Source: Qipengyuania algicida (GTDB taxonomy: Bacteria; Pseudomonadota; Alphaproteobacteria; Sphingomonadales; Sphingomonadaceae). From it: DNA of 64,000 nt. Of this stretch, positions 34,413 to 43,799 are shown piece after piece. The notes under the pieces are model-generated. The model saw only the letters and a program-made list of their open reading frames with translations, was not told where the DNA came from and searched no databases. Position 1 is the first letter of the stretch. Each line of letters opens with the position of its first letter. The stretch spans positions 21,305 through 85,304 of the forward strand of contig NZ_WTYA01000012.1 in NCBI RefSeq assembly GCF_009828025.1, given 5' to 3'. Made by a program: the position numbers and the translations under genes.

Positions 34413-35021
34413 ATGTTCAAGGCCGAACTGATCGAAAGAGCGGCGCGTTTCCGCAGTGCGGCGGAGGATCCGGCACGCAATCCGGCGTCCTGTCCATCGC
34501 TGGTGCTGAACGCCGACTACACGCCGCTGTCCTATTACCCGCTGAGCCTGTGGCCGTGGCAGACTGCGATCAAGGCGATCTTCCTCGACCGGGTGGATGT
34601 GATCGCGAGCTACGACCGGCATGTCCATTCGCCCAGCCTCGACATGAAGATCCCGAGCGTCATTGCGCTCAAGCAATATGTGAAGCCATCCGAATTTCCT
34701 GCCTTCACCCGCTTCAACCTGTTCCTGCGCGATCGCTTTACCTGCCAGTTCTGTGGCAGCCAGAGCCACCTGACCTTCGACCATGTGATCCCGCGCAGGC
34801 TGGGCGGAAAGACGACGTGGGAGAATATCGCCACCGCCTGCGCTCCGTGCAACATGAAGAAGGGCGGCCGCACGCCCGCGCAAGCGAGCATGATACTCGC
34901 CAGCGAACCGATCCGCCCGACCCACTGGCAGTTGCAGCAGCACGGCAAGCAATTCCCGCCAAACTACCTGCACGAAACGTGGCGCGACTGGCTCTACTGG
35001 GATATCGAGCTGGAGGAATAG
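34413..35021 (+). CDS. HNH endonuclease family protein
   Basis: The 202-residue protein has a conserved N-terminal part (LVLNADYTPLSYYPLSLWPW) and a C-terminal HNH domain. The domain has Cys111/Cys114 in CQFCGS, His124 in FDHVIPRRLGGKTTWENI, and Cys143/Cys146 in CAPCNMKK. The four Cys should bind a structural zinc. Chromosomal proteins of this type are very common in Alphaproteobacteria and are not part of a restriction system; the substrate is unknown. The start at 34413 was chosen because upstream codons are a shadow of the opposite strand. Confidence 0.88.
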   Translation: MFKAELIERAARFRSAAEDPARNPASCPSLVLNADYTPLSYYPLSLWPWQTAIKAIFLDRVDVIASYDRHVHSPSLDMKIPSVIALKQYVKPSEFPAFTRFNLFLRDRFTCQFCGSQSHLTFDHVIPRRLGGKTTWENIATACAPCNMKKGGRTPAQASMILASEPIRPTHWQLQQHGKQFPPNYLHETWRDWLYWDIELEE

Positions 35022-35313
35022 GGGCCGCTTCGCCGCAGAGGAATGCGGCGCGGCAAGTCCAAAAATATGGAACACATGGAACACGGTCCTGAAGAGATTT
35101 TTCGGGAGGGTGAAGTCCACCGGCAATTTCTGGAGCATCGCCAGGAAGCCGATGTGCAACATCCTGACCGAATGGCACAGTGACTGCCCCGTAGGACAGC
35201 CTGTACCGACTTTCCGCTGTCGCCGCTGACCTCACGCATTTGTTACGAGCCGAGACCCGACGCGCCGCATCGATAGGCATGGGCGCGCCCGAAACTCGCC
35301 GAAATATCCAGAT
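35022..35313. other. Intergenic stretch before tRNA-Leu with a short candidate reading frame
   Basis: This 292-bp stretch has no confident gene. A 38-codon frame (35067-35183, plus strand) begins MEHMEHGPEEIF, whose repeated MEH comes from a tandem TGGAACAC. No Shine-Dalgarno precedes it. I cannot tell a small gene from a degenerate extragenic repeat. The rest holds nothing I can name. Confidence 0.3.
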
Positions 35314-35400
35314 TGGTGCGGTCGAGAAGACTCGAACTTCCACGGCCTTTCGGCCACAACGACCTCAACGTTGCGCGTCTACCAGTTCCGCCACGACCGC
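35314..35400 (-). tRNA. tRNA-Leu (anticodon GAG)
   Basis: The minus strand folds as an 87-nt class II tRNA. The acceptor stem pairs GCGGTCG with CGACCGC, CCA is encoded at the 3' end, and the D arm contains GGCGGAACTGGTAGACGC. The anticodon stem CAACG/CGTTG holds the loop TTGAGGT (anticodon GAG). There is a long variable arm, and the T arm is GAAGTTCGAGTCTTC-like. The GAG anticodon reads CUC and CUU codons, which fits Leu. Confidence 0.95.
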
Positions 35401-35581
35401 ACATCATAAGCGAGGGAGCATGTCTCCCCGCGCCGGTAGGTGCGCGCCCCTAGCAGCCGGTTTTATACCCCGCAAGCATTTTGGTCTTCTGATGCCAATT
35501 GCATCCGACTCGCTTGAGCACGTCATCTTCCGGCCTGCCCATGTCCGGTTGCGGGACACGGCTAATCAGGGGTTTGCAATA

Positions 35582-35839
35582 ATGCTTAACGAGGATGAAA
35601 CGACGCCCCAGATGAGGGCTCTTGCCGCCTTGCTGACGCTCGCCACCTCGGCCAGCCTGTCCCCACCGCCGCGCCAGACGCCGCCGCACTCTGCGTCGCA
35701 GGCGACCGCTTCGGCACGCATCATGCGTCCGGCAATCGTGCGACAGGATCAGGAAGGCTCCACAAGCGTCGATGCCGACGGCCAGCAGGCGCAGACCCAT
35801 CGCGACGGCAATGGCACGCAATGGGTGGAATTCCGTTAA
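35582..35839 (+). CDS. Short secreted or membrane-associated protein of unknown function
   Basis: 85 residues from an ATG preceded by AGGGG; an alternative ATG at 35612 would give a signal-peptide-like start (MRALAALLTLATSASL). The remainder is Pro/Ser/Gln-rich, with RPAIVRQDQEG near the middle, and lacks motifs. No partner gene is clear: it is convergent with the DUF3426 gene 24 bp beyond. A longer frame starting upstream crosses the tRNA and was rejected. Confidence 0.45.
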   Translation: MLNEDETTPQMRALAALLTLATSASLSPPPRQTPPHSASQATASARIMRPAIVRQDQEGSTSVDADGQQAQTHRDGNGTQWVEFR

Positions 35840-35863
35840 GCGGAGTTTGGTGCGTCGCTGGCG

Positions 35864-36739
35864 CTACTTCGGGGCCCAGCCGATATCAGCGTAAACGGCC
35901 GATTTGGGCACGTCGGTAATCCCCTCGTTGATCGTCATCGCCTCGCCCGGAGCCAGTTTCTTCTGGGTGGGGTTGACCTGCCAGCTATAGACCACGCGGT
36001 TACGCCCATCGCGCAGCACGATGAGCAGCGGTGGCACGGACTGAGTTTCGCGCGTCTGGTTGGTCACCACGATCCTTGCGCCGAAAAATTCGCTGCCATT
36101 GGGCAGGGTACGGCGTTCCTGTTCCGACGCAGGAAAGGCGATCTTGAGTCCGGCTGGCGCAACAGCGAACAGCGGGCGCTCCAGCGGCAACCACGATGGC
36201 AGGCCGACAGTGCTGACCAGCGCTACCGTGCCCAGAGCGACCACTGCGAACAGAGCCGCACCCCAGCTTGCCAGCTTCATCCAGTTGCGACGCGGGCGAA
36301 ACGGCGGGCGATGGTCGAATTGCGACACATCCTCGTCGTAGGCCACGTCCTCCGGCACGGTTGGCGAAGAAATATTCTCGAACGGCGGATCCGCCTTGTC
36401 AAAGCGAGGATCCTCGTCCCGAGGAGCAGCGTCTTGGGGATTGGCAGCAACCGACGAAACAGCGGCTGCGGGAGTGTGCCGGGACTCGTCGCGCTCCGTT
36501 GCCGGAGCGAAATCGCGTGGCTGGTCCACATCCGGGGCTTGCTCTGAAGGTGGGCTTTCCGGGGCTCGTTCCGCCGACGCCGCGGCGCGTTGCGCAATCG
36601 CAGCCTCGGCCAGTTCGACCGATCCATCCTGGAACCAGCTGTGCTTGCATTTGGCGCAGCGAACCGTGCGCCCCTCGACCCCGATGGCGCTGTCCGGCAC
36701 AACGTAGCGCGTTTTGCAAGCAGGGCAGGCGATAATCAT
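35864..36739 (-). CDS. Zinc-ribbon (MJ0042) and DUF3426 membrane protein
   Basis: The 291-residue protein begins with a zinc ribbon of the MJ0042 type (C5/C8 in CPAC and C28/C31 in CAKCKHSWF). A long acidic, Pro-rich linker follows, then one membrane helix (WGAALFAVVALGTVALV, ~155-178) and a C-terminal extracytoplasmic DUF3426 region (ARIVVTNQTRET, YSWQVNPTQKKLAPGE). The function of the family is unknown; in Alphaproteobacteria it is often beside ftsE, as here, divergently with ~170 bp between. It may respond to or organise envelope division, which is inference. Confidence 0.85.
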   Translation of the reverse strand: MIIACPACKTRYVVPDSAIGVEGRTVRCAKCKHSWFQDGSVELAEAAIAQRAAASAERAPESPPSEQAPDVDQPRDFAPATERDESRHTPAAAVSSVAANPQDAAPRDEDPRFDKADPPFENISSPTVPEDVAYDEDVSQFDHRPPFRPRRNWMKLASWGAALFAVVALGTVALVSTVGLPSWLPLERPLFAVAPAGLKIAFPASEQERRTLPNGSEFFGARIVVTNQTRETQSVPPLLIVLRDGRNRVVYSWQVNPTQKKLAPGEAMTINEGITDVPKSAVYADIGWAPK

Positions 36740-36908
36740 TGTGCATCATGCCTTAAAGCGCATGGTGAATCCCGACAAGTTCCCTGCCTGTCGACACTCG
36801 CCGATCACGGCTTTTTTCCACATCGGTGCGCGGCTATAGGCTTCGATTGGACATGACGGGCTCGGCGACAGACATTGATCGGGCCGCTTTTCGGGGAAAA
36901 GGCGGCAA

Positions 36909-37640
36909 ATGATGAAGAACGATGGTGAAGTCGTGCGCTTCGACAATGTGGGCCTGCGTTACGGCACCGAGACCGAAGTGCTGAGCGATATCGACTTCAC
37001 GCTGTTCGCCGGACGGTTCTATTTCCTGACCGGTGCGAGCGGAGCGGGCAAGACTTCGCTGCTCAAGCTGCTCTATCTATCGCAGCGCCCCTCGCGCGGG
37101 GCGATCCGCATGTTCGGTAACGATGTCATCACGCTGAAGCGCGATCGCCTGCCTGCCTACCGCCGCAGGTTGGGAGTGGTGTTCCAGGACTTCCGCCTGA
37201 TCGGGCATTTGTCCGCCTTCGATAATGTCGCGCTCCCGCTGCGGCTGGCCGGCCTGCGCGAGGCCGATTTGCGCCAGCCGGTCGCCGACATGCTCGACTG
37301 GGTCGGGCTCGGCAATCGTTCCGATGCGCGGCCTGCAACGCTGTCGGGCGGGGAGCAGCAACGCGTCGCCATCGCGCGCGCGGTGATCGCCCGGCCCGAA
37401 CTGCTGGTAGCGGACGAGCCGACCGGCAATGTCGATCCAGAAATGGCGTTGAGGCTGCTGCGCCTGTTCGAAGCGCTCAACCGGCTCGGCACGACTGTGG
37501 TGGTGGCGACGCACGATCTGCACCTGCTTCGCCGGGTGCCGGATTCGCTGATCATGCGGCTCGACCGGGGCAGATTGGCCGATCCGACCGGCGCCCTACG
37601 CTATCCCCCGCGCGGCCCCATCGGAAAGCCTCAGCCATGA
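36909..37640 (+). CDS. ftsE: Cell-division ABC ATPase FtsE
   Basis: The 243-residue ABC ATPase shows Walker [10 protein letters not shown] (42-50), Q-loop VVFQDFRLI, signature [10 protein letters not shown], Walker [10 protein letters not shown] and the switch His in [10 protein letters not shown]. With FtsX it forms a divisome complex that triggers septal peptidoglycan hydrolysis. Its last 4 bp overlap the ftsX start (ATGA). The start has AAGGCGG upstream; two neighbouring ATG codons (36909, 36912) are equivalent. Confidence 0.95.
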   Translation: MMKNDGEVVRFDNVGLRYGTETEVLSDIDFTLFAGRFYFLTGASGAGKTSLLKLLYLSQRPSRGAIRMFGNDVITLKRDRLPAYRRRLGVVFQDFRLIGHLSAFDNVALPLRLAGLREADLRQPVADMLDWVGLGNRSDARPATLSGGEQQRVAIARAVIARPELLVADEPTGNVDPEMALRLLRLFEALNRLGTTVVVATHDLHLLRRVPDSLIMRLDRGRLADPTGALRYPPRGPIGKPQP

Positions 37641-38569
37641 GAGCACCGACCGTGTTCAAGCAGCGCGCATTTCGCGGCGCTGCATCGCTCGGCGCGCGGC
37701 GGGGCGCACACCTGCTGCCGAATGCGCGTCTCGGCGGCCCGATGCCGTGGGTGATTGCCATCATGGTCGCACTGACCACCCTGGCGGCAGGTGCCGCTCT
37801 CGCCCTCACCGATATGGCGAGCAGTGCGCGTAGCGAGCTTGCCGGCGGTGCAACGGTGCAGATCGTCACCGCCGACGATGCCACGCGCGACACACAAGCG
37901 GCGCGGGCCGAGCAGGCACTTTCCGCCATTCACGGCGTGATTGCGGTCGAGCGCGTGCCCCAGCAAAAGATCGCGGCGCTGGTCGAGCCGTGGCTCGGCG
38001 ATCAGGCCGGGTCGGACGCCGTGCCATTGCCGGCGCTGATCGACGTGCGGCTTTCCGGGGAAGCCGACGGCAGCCGGGTTGCCGCCATCCGGCAGGTATT
38101 GCAGAAAGTGGCTCCCGATGCGCGGATCGATCCGCAAGCCGACTGGCTGAAGCCGGTGTTCCGCGCGCTCGACGCCTTGCGCTGGCTGGCGTTGAGCCTG
38201 ATCGCACTGCTCGCTTTCACCAGCACCGCGGCAGTATGGCTGGCCGCACGACATGCGCTCGACACCAATCGCGAGACGATCGAAATCGTGCATCATCTGG
38301 GTGGCAACGATCGCCAGATCGCTCAGATCTTCGAGCGTTCGGTGCTCACCGATGCCCTGTTGGGCAGCATTCTGGGAGTAGCGTTGGGCGCAGTGGCGAT
38401 CGGTATCCTGTCGGTTCGGTTCGCCGCGCTCGATTCAGGCCTGGCGGCACACGGGGCGCTCGGCCTGAGCGATTGGCTGGTGATCGCGCTCGTTCCCACA
38501 GGTGCGGTGCTGCTGGCCTTGTCAACCGCGCGGCTGACGGTATTGGCCAAGCTTGGAAAAATGCTGTGA
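37637..38569 (+). CDS. ftsX: Cell-division permease-like protein FtsX
   Basis: The 310-residue protein has an N-terminal cytoplasmic basic segment, a first membrane helix (~37-55), a large extracytoplasmic domain and three further helices near the C-terminus (LSLIALLAFTSTAAVWLA, LLGSILGVALGAVAIGIL, LVIALVPTGAVLLAL). It carries FETIEIVHHLGGND-like cytoplasmic coupling helix (ETIEIVHHLGGNDRQIA). It transmits ATP-driven changes from FtsE to peptidoglycan hydrolases. Tight overlap with ftsE and with the next gene (GTGA) marks one operon. Confidence 0.93.
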   Translation: MRAPTVFKQRAFRGAASLGARRGAHLLPNARLGGPMPWVIAIMVALTTLAAGAALALTDMASSARSELAGGATVQIVTADDATRDTQAARAEQALSAIHGVIAVERVPQQKIAALVEPWLGDQAGSDAVPLPALIDVRLSGEADGSRVAAIRQVLQKVAPDARIDPQADWLKPVFRALDALRWLALSLIALLAFTSTAAVWLAARHALDTNRETIEIVHHLGGNDRQIAQIFERSVLTDALLGSILGVALGAVAIGILSVRFAALDSGLAAHGALGLSDWLVIALVPTGAVLLALSTARLTVLAKLGKML

Positions 38570-39096
38570 TCCTCCGCCTCTCCGCCTTTGTCACGCTGAT
38601 CTATGCGATCGGCTTCGTGGTTTTCGCCATGACCCTGCCCGGTCCGGTAGGTCACGTGCGTACCGATGCGGTGCTGGTCGTAACCGGCGGACCGGGGCGT
38701 ATTCCGCGTGGTCTGGAGGTCCTGCGAGCAGGCGATGCCGACCGGTTGTTCGTTTCTGGCGTCGATCCGGAAGTCACCAGGTCTGAATTCGCCAGCCAGT
38801 TCAAGGTTTCGAAGGCCGAAATGCGCTGCTGCGTGACGCTCGGCCATCTCGCAGTCGACACGCGCAGCAATGCGGGAGAAGCCGCACAGTGGATGGAAAG
38901 CAACGGCGTGAAGAGCGTTCGGCTGGTCACGACGGACTGGCACATGCGCCGCGCTGCTGGGGAATTGCATTATTCGATACCGAAGACCATCAAGGTGATC
39001 GACGATGCCGTCCCCTCCGATCCGTCGCTCGGTCAGCTTTTCCTCGAATACAACAAGCTGATTATCTCGACAGTCACGCAGGGATGGCCGCTGTGA
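38566..39096 (+). CDS. YdcF/SanA-family (DUF218) envelope protein
   Basis: The 176-residue protein has one N-terminal membrane anchor (LSAFVTLIYAIGFVVFAM) and a DUF218 domain (DAVLVVTGGPGRIPRGLEVL, LFVSGVD, DTRSNAGEAAQWM, RLVTTDWHMRRA). Family members influence cell-envelope barrier or vancomycin resistance; their biochemistry is unknown. A GTG start overlapping the ftsX stop by 4 bp (GTGA) was chosen, because a much longer upstream frame lies inside ftsX. It belongs to the ftsEX operon and precedes the acyltransferase gene by 22 bp. Confidence 0.85.
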   Translation: MILRLSAFVTLIYAIGFVVFAMTLPGPVGHVRTDAVLVVTGGPGRIPRGLEVLRAGDADRLFVSGVDPEVTRSEFASQFKVSKAEMRCCVTLGHLAVDTRSNAGEAAQWMESNGVKSVRLVTTDWHMRRAAGELHYSIPKTIKVIDDAVPSDPSLGQLFLEYNKLIISTVTQGWPL

Positions 39097-39118
39097 TTGC
39101 GCGAGGAGCAGGCAGGCT

Positions 39119-39799
39119 GTGATCTGGCTGCGCAATCTTGCCTTTTATTTGGCCTTCTACCTCGGCTCGGCCTTCTTTACCCTGACGGCCTTCACCGCTC
39201 GTCCCTTCAGCCAGAGATTGTTCAAATGGGCCGTCCATAGCTGGAGCCGATTCCACCGGTTTTGCGTGGTCAAACTCCTCGGGTGCGAAATCGTCATTGA
39301 AGGCTTCATACCGGAAGAGCCGGTATTCTATGCGATCAAGCATGAAAGCTTCTTCGAGGCGATCGATGCACCGACCCTGCTGCGCTGGCCGTCGATTTTC
39401 GCCAAGCAGGAGCTCTTTTCGATTCCTGCATGGGGCCCCGCTGCGCGAAGCTACGGGCTGATCGAGGTCAGGCGCGAGGCCGGGGCAAGCGCGCTGCGCA
39501 CCATGCTGCGCGCGGCTAAGGCCGTCACGGCGGAAAACCGCCCGCTGGTGATCTTTCCCGAAGGGACGCGCGTCCCGCATGGCGAAATCCGCAAGCTGCA
39601 ATCGGGTTTTGCCGGCCTCTACAAAATGCTCGGCCTGCCGGTCATGCCCGTCGCGGTGGACAGCGGCCCGCTTTATCACCGCAAGCTTAAGCGCAAGGGC
39701 AGGATTACTTATCGTTTCGGGGACCTGATCGAGCCCGGCCTTCCCCGGCCAGAGATCGAAGAACGCGTGCTGGCCGCGATCAACGCGTTGAATCGTTGA
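39119..39799 (+). CDS. 1-acylglycerol-3-phosphate O-acyltransferase (PlsC family)
   Basis: The 226-residue membrane enzyme makes phosphatidic acid for phospholipid synthesis. It has an N-terminal membrane segment, acyltransferase block I KHESFFEAID with His75, and block III FPEGTR (146-151). Block I normally reads HX4D; here the fifth residue after His is Glu80, a conservative change. The start is GTG at 39119, with CGAGGAGCAGG upstream. It closes the ftsEX operon just before the strong dyad at 39805-39889. Confidence 0.88.
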   Translation: MIWLRNLAFYLAFYLGSAFFTLTAFTARPFSQRLFKWAVHSWSRFHRFCVVKLLGCEIVIEGFIPEEPVFYAIKHESFFEAIDAPTLLRWPSIFAKQELFSIPAWGPAARSYGLIEVRREAGASALRTMLRAAKAVTAENRPLVIFPEGTRVPHGEIRKLQSGFAGLYKMLGLPVMPVAVDSGPLYHRKLKRKGRITYRFGDLIEPGLPRPEIEERVLAAINALNR

Positions 39800-39804
39800 G
39801 ATTC

Positions 39805-39889
39805 AGACCGCCCACCCCTCCTCCCCACCCGGCCACCATATCCTGATGGTATCTTTGGTTGCCGGGTGGGGAGGAGGGGCGGGAGGTCT
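39805..39889. terminator. Large GC-rich dyad between convergent plsC and tyrA
   Basis: A perfect 19-bp inverted repeat, CCCCTCCTCCCCACCCGGC (39815-39833) and GCCGGGTGGGGAGGAGGGG (39861-39879), is extended by outer AGACC / GGTCT. The 27-nt loop contains its own short pair ACCAT/ATGGT. It lies 5 bp after plsC and 21 bp before the tyrA stop, so it can serve as a bidirectional terminator. Its size and symmetry are unusual for one, so an extragenic repeat element is an alternative. Confidence 0.7.
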
Positions 39890-39909
39890 GCTGCGCAAAG
39901 CGCCCGAAA

Positions 39910-40815
39910 TCAGTGATCCGCCCGGCCAAAGTCCGGGCGAGCATCGTCCTGGCCTTGCTCGACGATCGAGCGGCGGATCGCACGGGTGCGCTCGAACAGA
40001 CGGAACAGCGTCTCACCGTCGCCGCTGCGTACGGCCCGCTGCATCGCGGTGAGGTCCTCGCTGAAACGCCCCAGCGTCTCCAGCACCGCATCGCGGTTGG
40101 ACAGGAACACATCGCGCCACATCGTCGGATCGCTCGCCGCGATGCGGGTGAAATCGCGAAAGCCGCCCGCGGAATATTTGATGACCTCGCTGCGCGTCAC
40201 CTCTTCGAGATCAGACGCAGTGCCGACGATGGTGAAGGCGATCAGGTGCGGGATATGGCTGGTTACCGCGAGCACGAGATCGTGGTGCGCGGCATCCATG
40301 ATCTCGACCTTGGCGCCGAGCGCGGTCCAGAAGTCCGAGAGTCGGCCGATGGCCTCTTCCGGCACGTCCTGATCCGGGGTGAGGATGCACCAGCGGTTAT
40401 GGAACAGCGATGCGAAACCGGCGTCGGGCCCGCTCCTTTCGGTGCCTGCAACAGGATGAGCAGGGATGACGATGGCTTGCGGCAGGACTGCGCGCAGCGT
40501 CTCGCCGACGGTTTTCTTCGACGAACCGACATCGGAAACGATCGCACCATCAGCCAGAGCCGGGGCCAAATCCGCCGCAGCGGCCGCCATGGCGCCCACC
40601 GGCACACACAGAATGACCAGCTCGGCATCGCGCACCGCGTCCTGCGCGGTTTCGCAAACGGATTCGACCAATCCGCGCTCGCGCGCCCGTTCGCGCACGA
40701 GAGGATCGCAGTCGAAACCGGTAGTCTCGCATTCGGGAAGCCGCTCACGAATGGCCAGCCCGACCGATCCGCCGAGCAGGCCCAACCCAATAATCGCAAC
40801 GCGAGAAACGCTCAT
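39910..40815 (-). CDS. tyrA: Prephenate/arogenate dehydrogenase (TyrA)
   Basis: The 301-residue protein shows an N-terminal Rossmann nucleotide site ([17 protein letters not shown]), [18 protein letters not shown], and [32 protein letters not shown] then carries the prephenate/arogenate-binding His. It oxidises prephenate or arogenate in tyrosine synthesis; sequence alone does not decide between the two substrates. The start overlaps the hisC stop by 4 bp (ATGA), so it is translated after hisC. It lacks a chorismate mutase domain and ACT domain. Confidence 0.93.
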   Translation of the reverse strand: MSVSRVAIIGLGLLGGSVGLAIRERLPECETTGFDCDPLVRERARERGLVESVCETAQDAVRDAELVILCVPVGAMAAAAADLAPALADGAIVSDVGSSKKTVGETLRAVLPQAIVIPAHPVAGTERSGPDAGFASLFHNRWCILTPDQDVPEEAIGRLSDFWTALGAKVEIMDAAHHDLVLAVTSHIPHLIAFTIVGTASDLEEVTRSEVIKYSAGGFRDFTRIAASDPTMWRDVFLSNRDAVLETLGRFSEDLTAMQRAVRSGDGETLFRLFERTRAIRRSIVEQGQDDARPDFGRADH

Positions 40816-41921
40816 CCGGCGATTTCCGCTGCGGTGCGCAGGATCGCGGCGACCTCTTCCATCTGCGCCCTCGTGCCGATCGTAATGCGCAGCGCCTGAC
40901 CAAGCCCCTGCCCCGGCAAGTGACGCACGGCATAGCCGCCCTCGGCGAGCGCCGTGAGCGCCGCCTCCGCTCTCAGCGCGCCTTCGAACAGCACCAGCAC
41001 GAAATTGGCCTTGCTTGGTACGGCGCGCAGCCCGTGATTGCCGAGCGCCGCAATCGCGTCCTCGAAAAACGCGCGCCCAGCGGCATTTTCGGTCCGGGAT
41101 TGCGCGACGAATGCCTGATCGCCCAGCGCCGCCAGCGCCGCCGTCTGCCCGCTGGCGCTGACATTGAACGCTCCGCGCAGACGATTGACCATATCGACGA
41201 GTGCGGGCGCGCCGGTGGCCCAGCCGATCCGCTCCGCGGCAAGGCCATAGGCCTTGGAAAACGTCCGCGTGACCAGCACGTTTTCGCTCGCAGCGGCCAG
41301 CGCCAACGCGCCATCGGGATCGCCATCGCCGACATATTCGGCATAGGCCTGATCGACCACCAGCAGAACGTCCGAAGGCAGGCCCGCGTGGAGCCGCGCC
41401 AACTCATCCCCGGCGATCCAGCTGCCCAGCGGATTATTCGGATTGTCGACCAGCACAACTTTCGTCCGCTCGGTCACGACCGCCAGGATCGCATCGACGG
41501 ACGCGGTGTAATCCTCGACCTCGGCCAGCACACCCGCCGCGCCGACCTTGTTCGCGAGAAGCGGATAGAGCGAGAAGGAATAGCGCGGGAACACCACCTC
41601 GTCGCCGACCCCGGCGAACGCCTGCACCGCGCAGTGGAGCACTTCGCCCGAACCGGCCCCGCACACGATGCGGCCCGGATCGATCCCATGCAGGTCGCCT
41701 ATTGCAGCGCGCAAGGCGGTGCAATCGGGATCGGGATAAAGCGCCAGCTCGTGCAGATCGGCCAGTGCAGCGCGCGCCGCCGGGCTTGAACCGAGCGGGT
41801 TTTCATTGGCCGAAAGCTTGACCAGCGCAAGCCCGTCCGCGCTCTTCGACCGGCCGGGAACATAGGCATGAATCTGCTCGATCCATGGCTTTGCCGCAGG
41901 TTTGTCTTTCGGTGCGCTCAT
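40812..41921 (-). CDS. hisC: Histidinol-phosphate aminotransferase (HisC)
   Basis: The ~369-residue PLP enzyme shows [27 protein letters not shown] and the PLP Lys223 in [17 protein letters not shown]. In Alphaproteobacteria such enzymes often serve both histidine and aromatic amino-acid pathways, which fits the overlap with tyrA. The start at 41921 was preferred because GGCAGGCGG precedes it; starts at 41936 and 42005 are in frame. It is divergent to metX, with 68 bp between. Confidence 0.92.
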   Translation of the reverse strand: MSAPKDKPAAKPWIEQIHAYVPGRSKSADGLALVKLSANENPLGSSPAARAALADLHELALYPDPDCTALRAAIGDLHGIDPGRIVCGAGSGEVLHCAVQAFAGVGDEVVFPRYSFSLYPLLANKVGAAGVLAEVEDYTASVDAILAVVTERTKVVLVDNPNNPLGSWIAGDELARLHAGLPSDVLLVVDQAYAEYVGDGDPDGALALAAASENVLVTRTFSKAYGLAAERIGWATGAPALVDMVNRLRGAFNVSASGQTAALAALGDQAFVAQSRTENAAGRAFFEDAIAALGNHGLRAVPSKANFVLVLFEGALRAEAALTALAEGGYAVRHLPGQGLGQALRITIGTRAQMEEVAAILRTAAEIAG

Positions 41922-41989
41922 AGCGCCGCCTGCCATAGTCGAAAACGCCCCTTCGACAAGCGCGAGACGAGCGGTTAAGGGCCAAAACG

Positions 41990-43093
41990 ATGCCCGACGC
42001 GCCACAATCCCTGCGGCTGACCACCCCGCTCCCGCTCGACAGCGGGGGCGAACTGGCTGCGCCGACCATCGCCTATGAGACTTACGGTGAGCTCAACGCG
42101 GACCGATCCAACGCGATCCTCATCTGCCACGCGCTGACCGGCGACCAATATGTCGCCAGCACCCACCCGATCACCGGGAAACCCGGCTGGTGGGCGCGGA
42201 TGGTCGGCCCCGGCAAGCCGATCGACACCGACCGTTTCCATGTCATCTGCGCCAATGTCATCGGCAGCTGCCTTGGCTCGACCGGCCCGGCGAGCGTCGC
42301 GCCCGACGGCCAGCCCTACGCCCTGCGGTTCCCGGTCATCACCGTGCGCGACATGGTCCGCGCGCTGGTGGGCCTGCTCGACGGACTGGGGATCGAACGG
42401 CTCTATTGCGCTATCGGCGGATCGATGGGCGGGATGCAGGCATTGAGCCTCGCCGCCAACTGGCCCGAACGTGCCGCGCGCTTCCTGCTGATTGCCACCA
42501 CCGCACGCCATTCGGCGCAGAACATCGCCTTCCACGAGGTCGGAAGGCAGGCGATCATGGCCGACCCGCGCTGGAACGGCGGCGATTATTACGCTGGCGA
42601 AGCACCCGATGCCGGCCTGGCAGTGGCGCGCATGGCGGCGCATATAACCTATCTTTCCGAGGACGGGCTGACCGAGAAATTCGGGCGCCGCCTGCAGGAC
42701 CGACCGGATGGAACACAAGGGGCCAAGAGCTTCGGCTTCGATGCTGATTTCCAGATCGAAAGCTATCTGCGCTATCAGGGCAACGGCTTCACCAAGCGGT
42801 TCGACGCCAATTCCTATCTCTACATTACCCGCGCGATGGACTATTTCGACCTCGCCGACGAACATGGCGGTCGGCTGACCGATGCCTTCGCCGGGACGAC
42901 TGCGCGCTTCTGCGTCGTCAGCTTCGACAGCGACTGGCTCTATCCCACGAGCGAAAGCCGCCACATGGTGCAGGCGCTCAACGCGGCGGGCGCACCGGTG
43001 AGCTTCGTCGAACTCAGCGCCCCCTTCGGCCATGACAGCTTCCTGCTCGACGTGCCCGCGCTGGATCGCGTGGTGAAGGGCTTCCTTGAATGA
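41990..43093 (+). CDS. metX: Homoserine O-acyltransferase MetX
   Basis: The 367-residue alpha/beta-hydrolase has [29 protein letters not shown] and the nucleophile Ser145 in [12 protein letters not shown]. The Asp is in [12 protein letters not shown] and the His in [10 protein letters not shown]. It acylates homoserine for methionine synthesis; acetyl versus succinyl use cannot be decided by eye. It overlaps metW by 4 bp (ATGA). This metX-metW order is a typical alphaproteobacterial module. Confidence 0.94.
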   Translation: MPDAPQSLRLTTPLPLDSGGELAAPTIAYETYGELNADRSNAILICHALTGDQYVASTHPITGKPGWWARMVGPGKPIDTDRFHVICANVIGSCLGSTGPASVAPDGQPYALRFPVITVRDMVRALVGLLDGLGIERLYCAIGGSMGGMQALSLAANWPERAARFLLIATTARHSAQNIAFHEVGRQAIMADPRWNGGDYYAGEAPDAGLAVARMAAHITYLSEDGLTEKFGRRLQDRPDGTQGAKSFGFDADFQIESYLRYQGNGFTKRFDANSYLYITRAMDYFDLADEHGGRLTDAFAGTTARFCVVSFDSDWLYPTSESRHMVQALNAAGAPVSFVELSAPFGHDSFLLDVPALDRVVKGFLE

Positions 43094-43689
43094 CGGGAAT
43101 CGAGAAACTGCGTCCCGACCTCGCCGTCATCGCGCGCCATGTCGCTCCGGGCAGTCGCGTGCTCGACGTTGGTTGCGGCGATGGCGCATTGATGGCGGCG
43201 CTGCGATCGCAGGATTGCGACGTGCGCGGGATCGAGATCGATGGCGCCTTGGTCGAACAATGCGTCGCGCGCGGACTGTCGGTTGTGCAGGGGGATGCCG
43301 ACCGCGACCTCGCCTTCTATCCCGATGGCGGGTTCGATGTGGCGATCCTGAGCCAGACGCTGCAGACCGCCGCACGTCCCGACCGGATGCTCGCCGAGCT
43401 GCTGCGCGTCGGCCGCCGGGCTTTCGTCAGCTTCCCCAATTTCGCCTATTGGCGCACCCGTCTCGCCCTGCTGACGCAAGGCCGGATGCCGGTCACCCGC
43501 GCGCTGCCGGTCAGCTGGTACGAGACCACCAACATCCACCACATGACGATCAAGGATTTCGAAGTGCTGGCGGGCGATCTCGGCGTGAAGCTGCGTCGGC
43601 GCTGGTATTTCACCGGCGACCGCAGGCGTGGGAACGGCTCGGCCAACTGGCGCGCGGAAAACGCGCTTTACGAGATCGAGCGCAATTGA
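43090..43689 (+). CDS. metW: Methionine biosynthesis protein MetW
   Basis: The 199-residue class I methyltransferase-like protein shows [18 protein letters not shown] and [15 protein letters not shown], followed by [19 protein letters not shown] and [17 protein letters not shown]. MetW works with MetX in methionine formation, but its catalytic reaction is not settled. It is coupled to metX by a 4-bp overlap and the length is normal. It ends ~110 bp before the S10 peptidase gene. Confidence 0.93.
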   Translation: MTGIEKLRPDLAVIARHVAPGSRVLDVGCGDGALMAALRSQDCDVRGIEIDGALVEQCVARGLSVVQGDADRDLAFYPDGGFDVAILSQTLQTAARPDRMLAELLRVGRRAFVSFPNFAYWRTRLALLTQGRMPVTRALPVSWYETTNIHHMTIKDFEVLAGDLGVKLRRRWYFTGDRRRGNGSANWRAENALYEIERN

Positions 43690-43799
43690 CGCGCTTCGCC
43701 TTGGTCGAGCGCAGTCGGTCGTTCGTCGGCCAAACGCCTTGCGCTTGCATCCTGAAGGCCTAGCGCTGCTGGCGAGCCAGAACCAATAACGGGGTCCCC

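Noticed and set aside
35240..35839. A 199-codon plus-strand frame covering the tRNA
   Set aside because: It runs antisense through tRNA-Leu and has no Shine-Dalgarno at its start. Only the last part (from 35582) is plausible as a gene.
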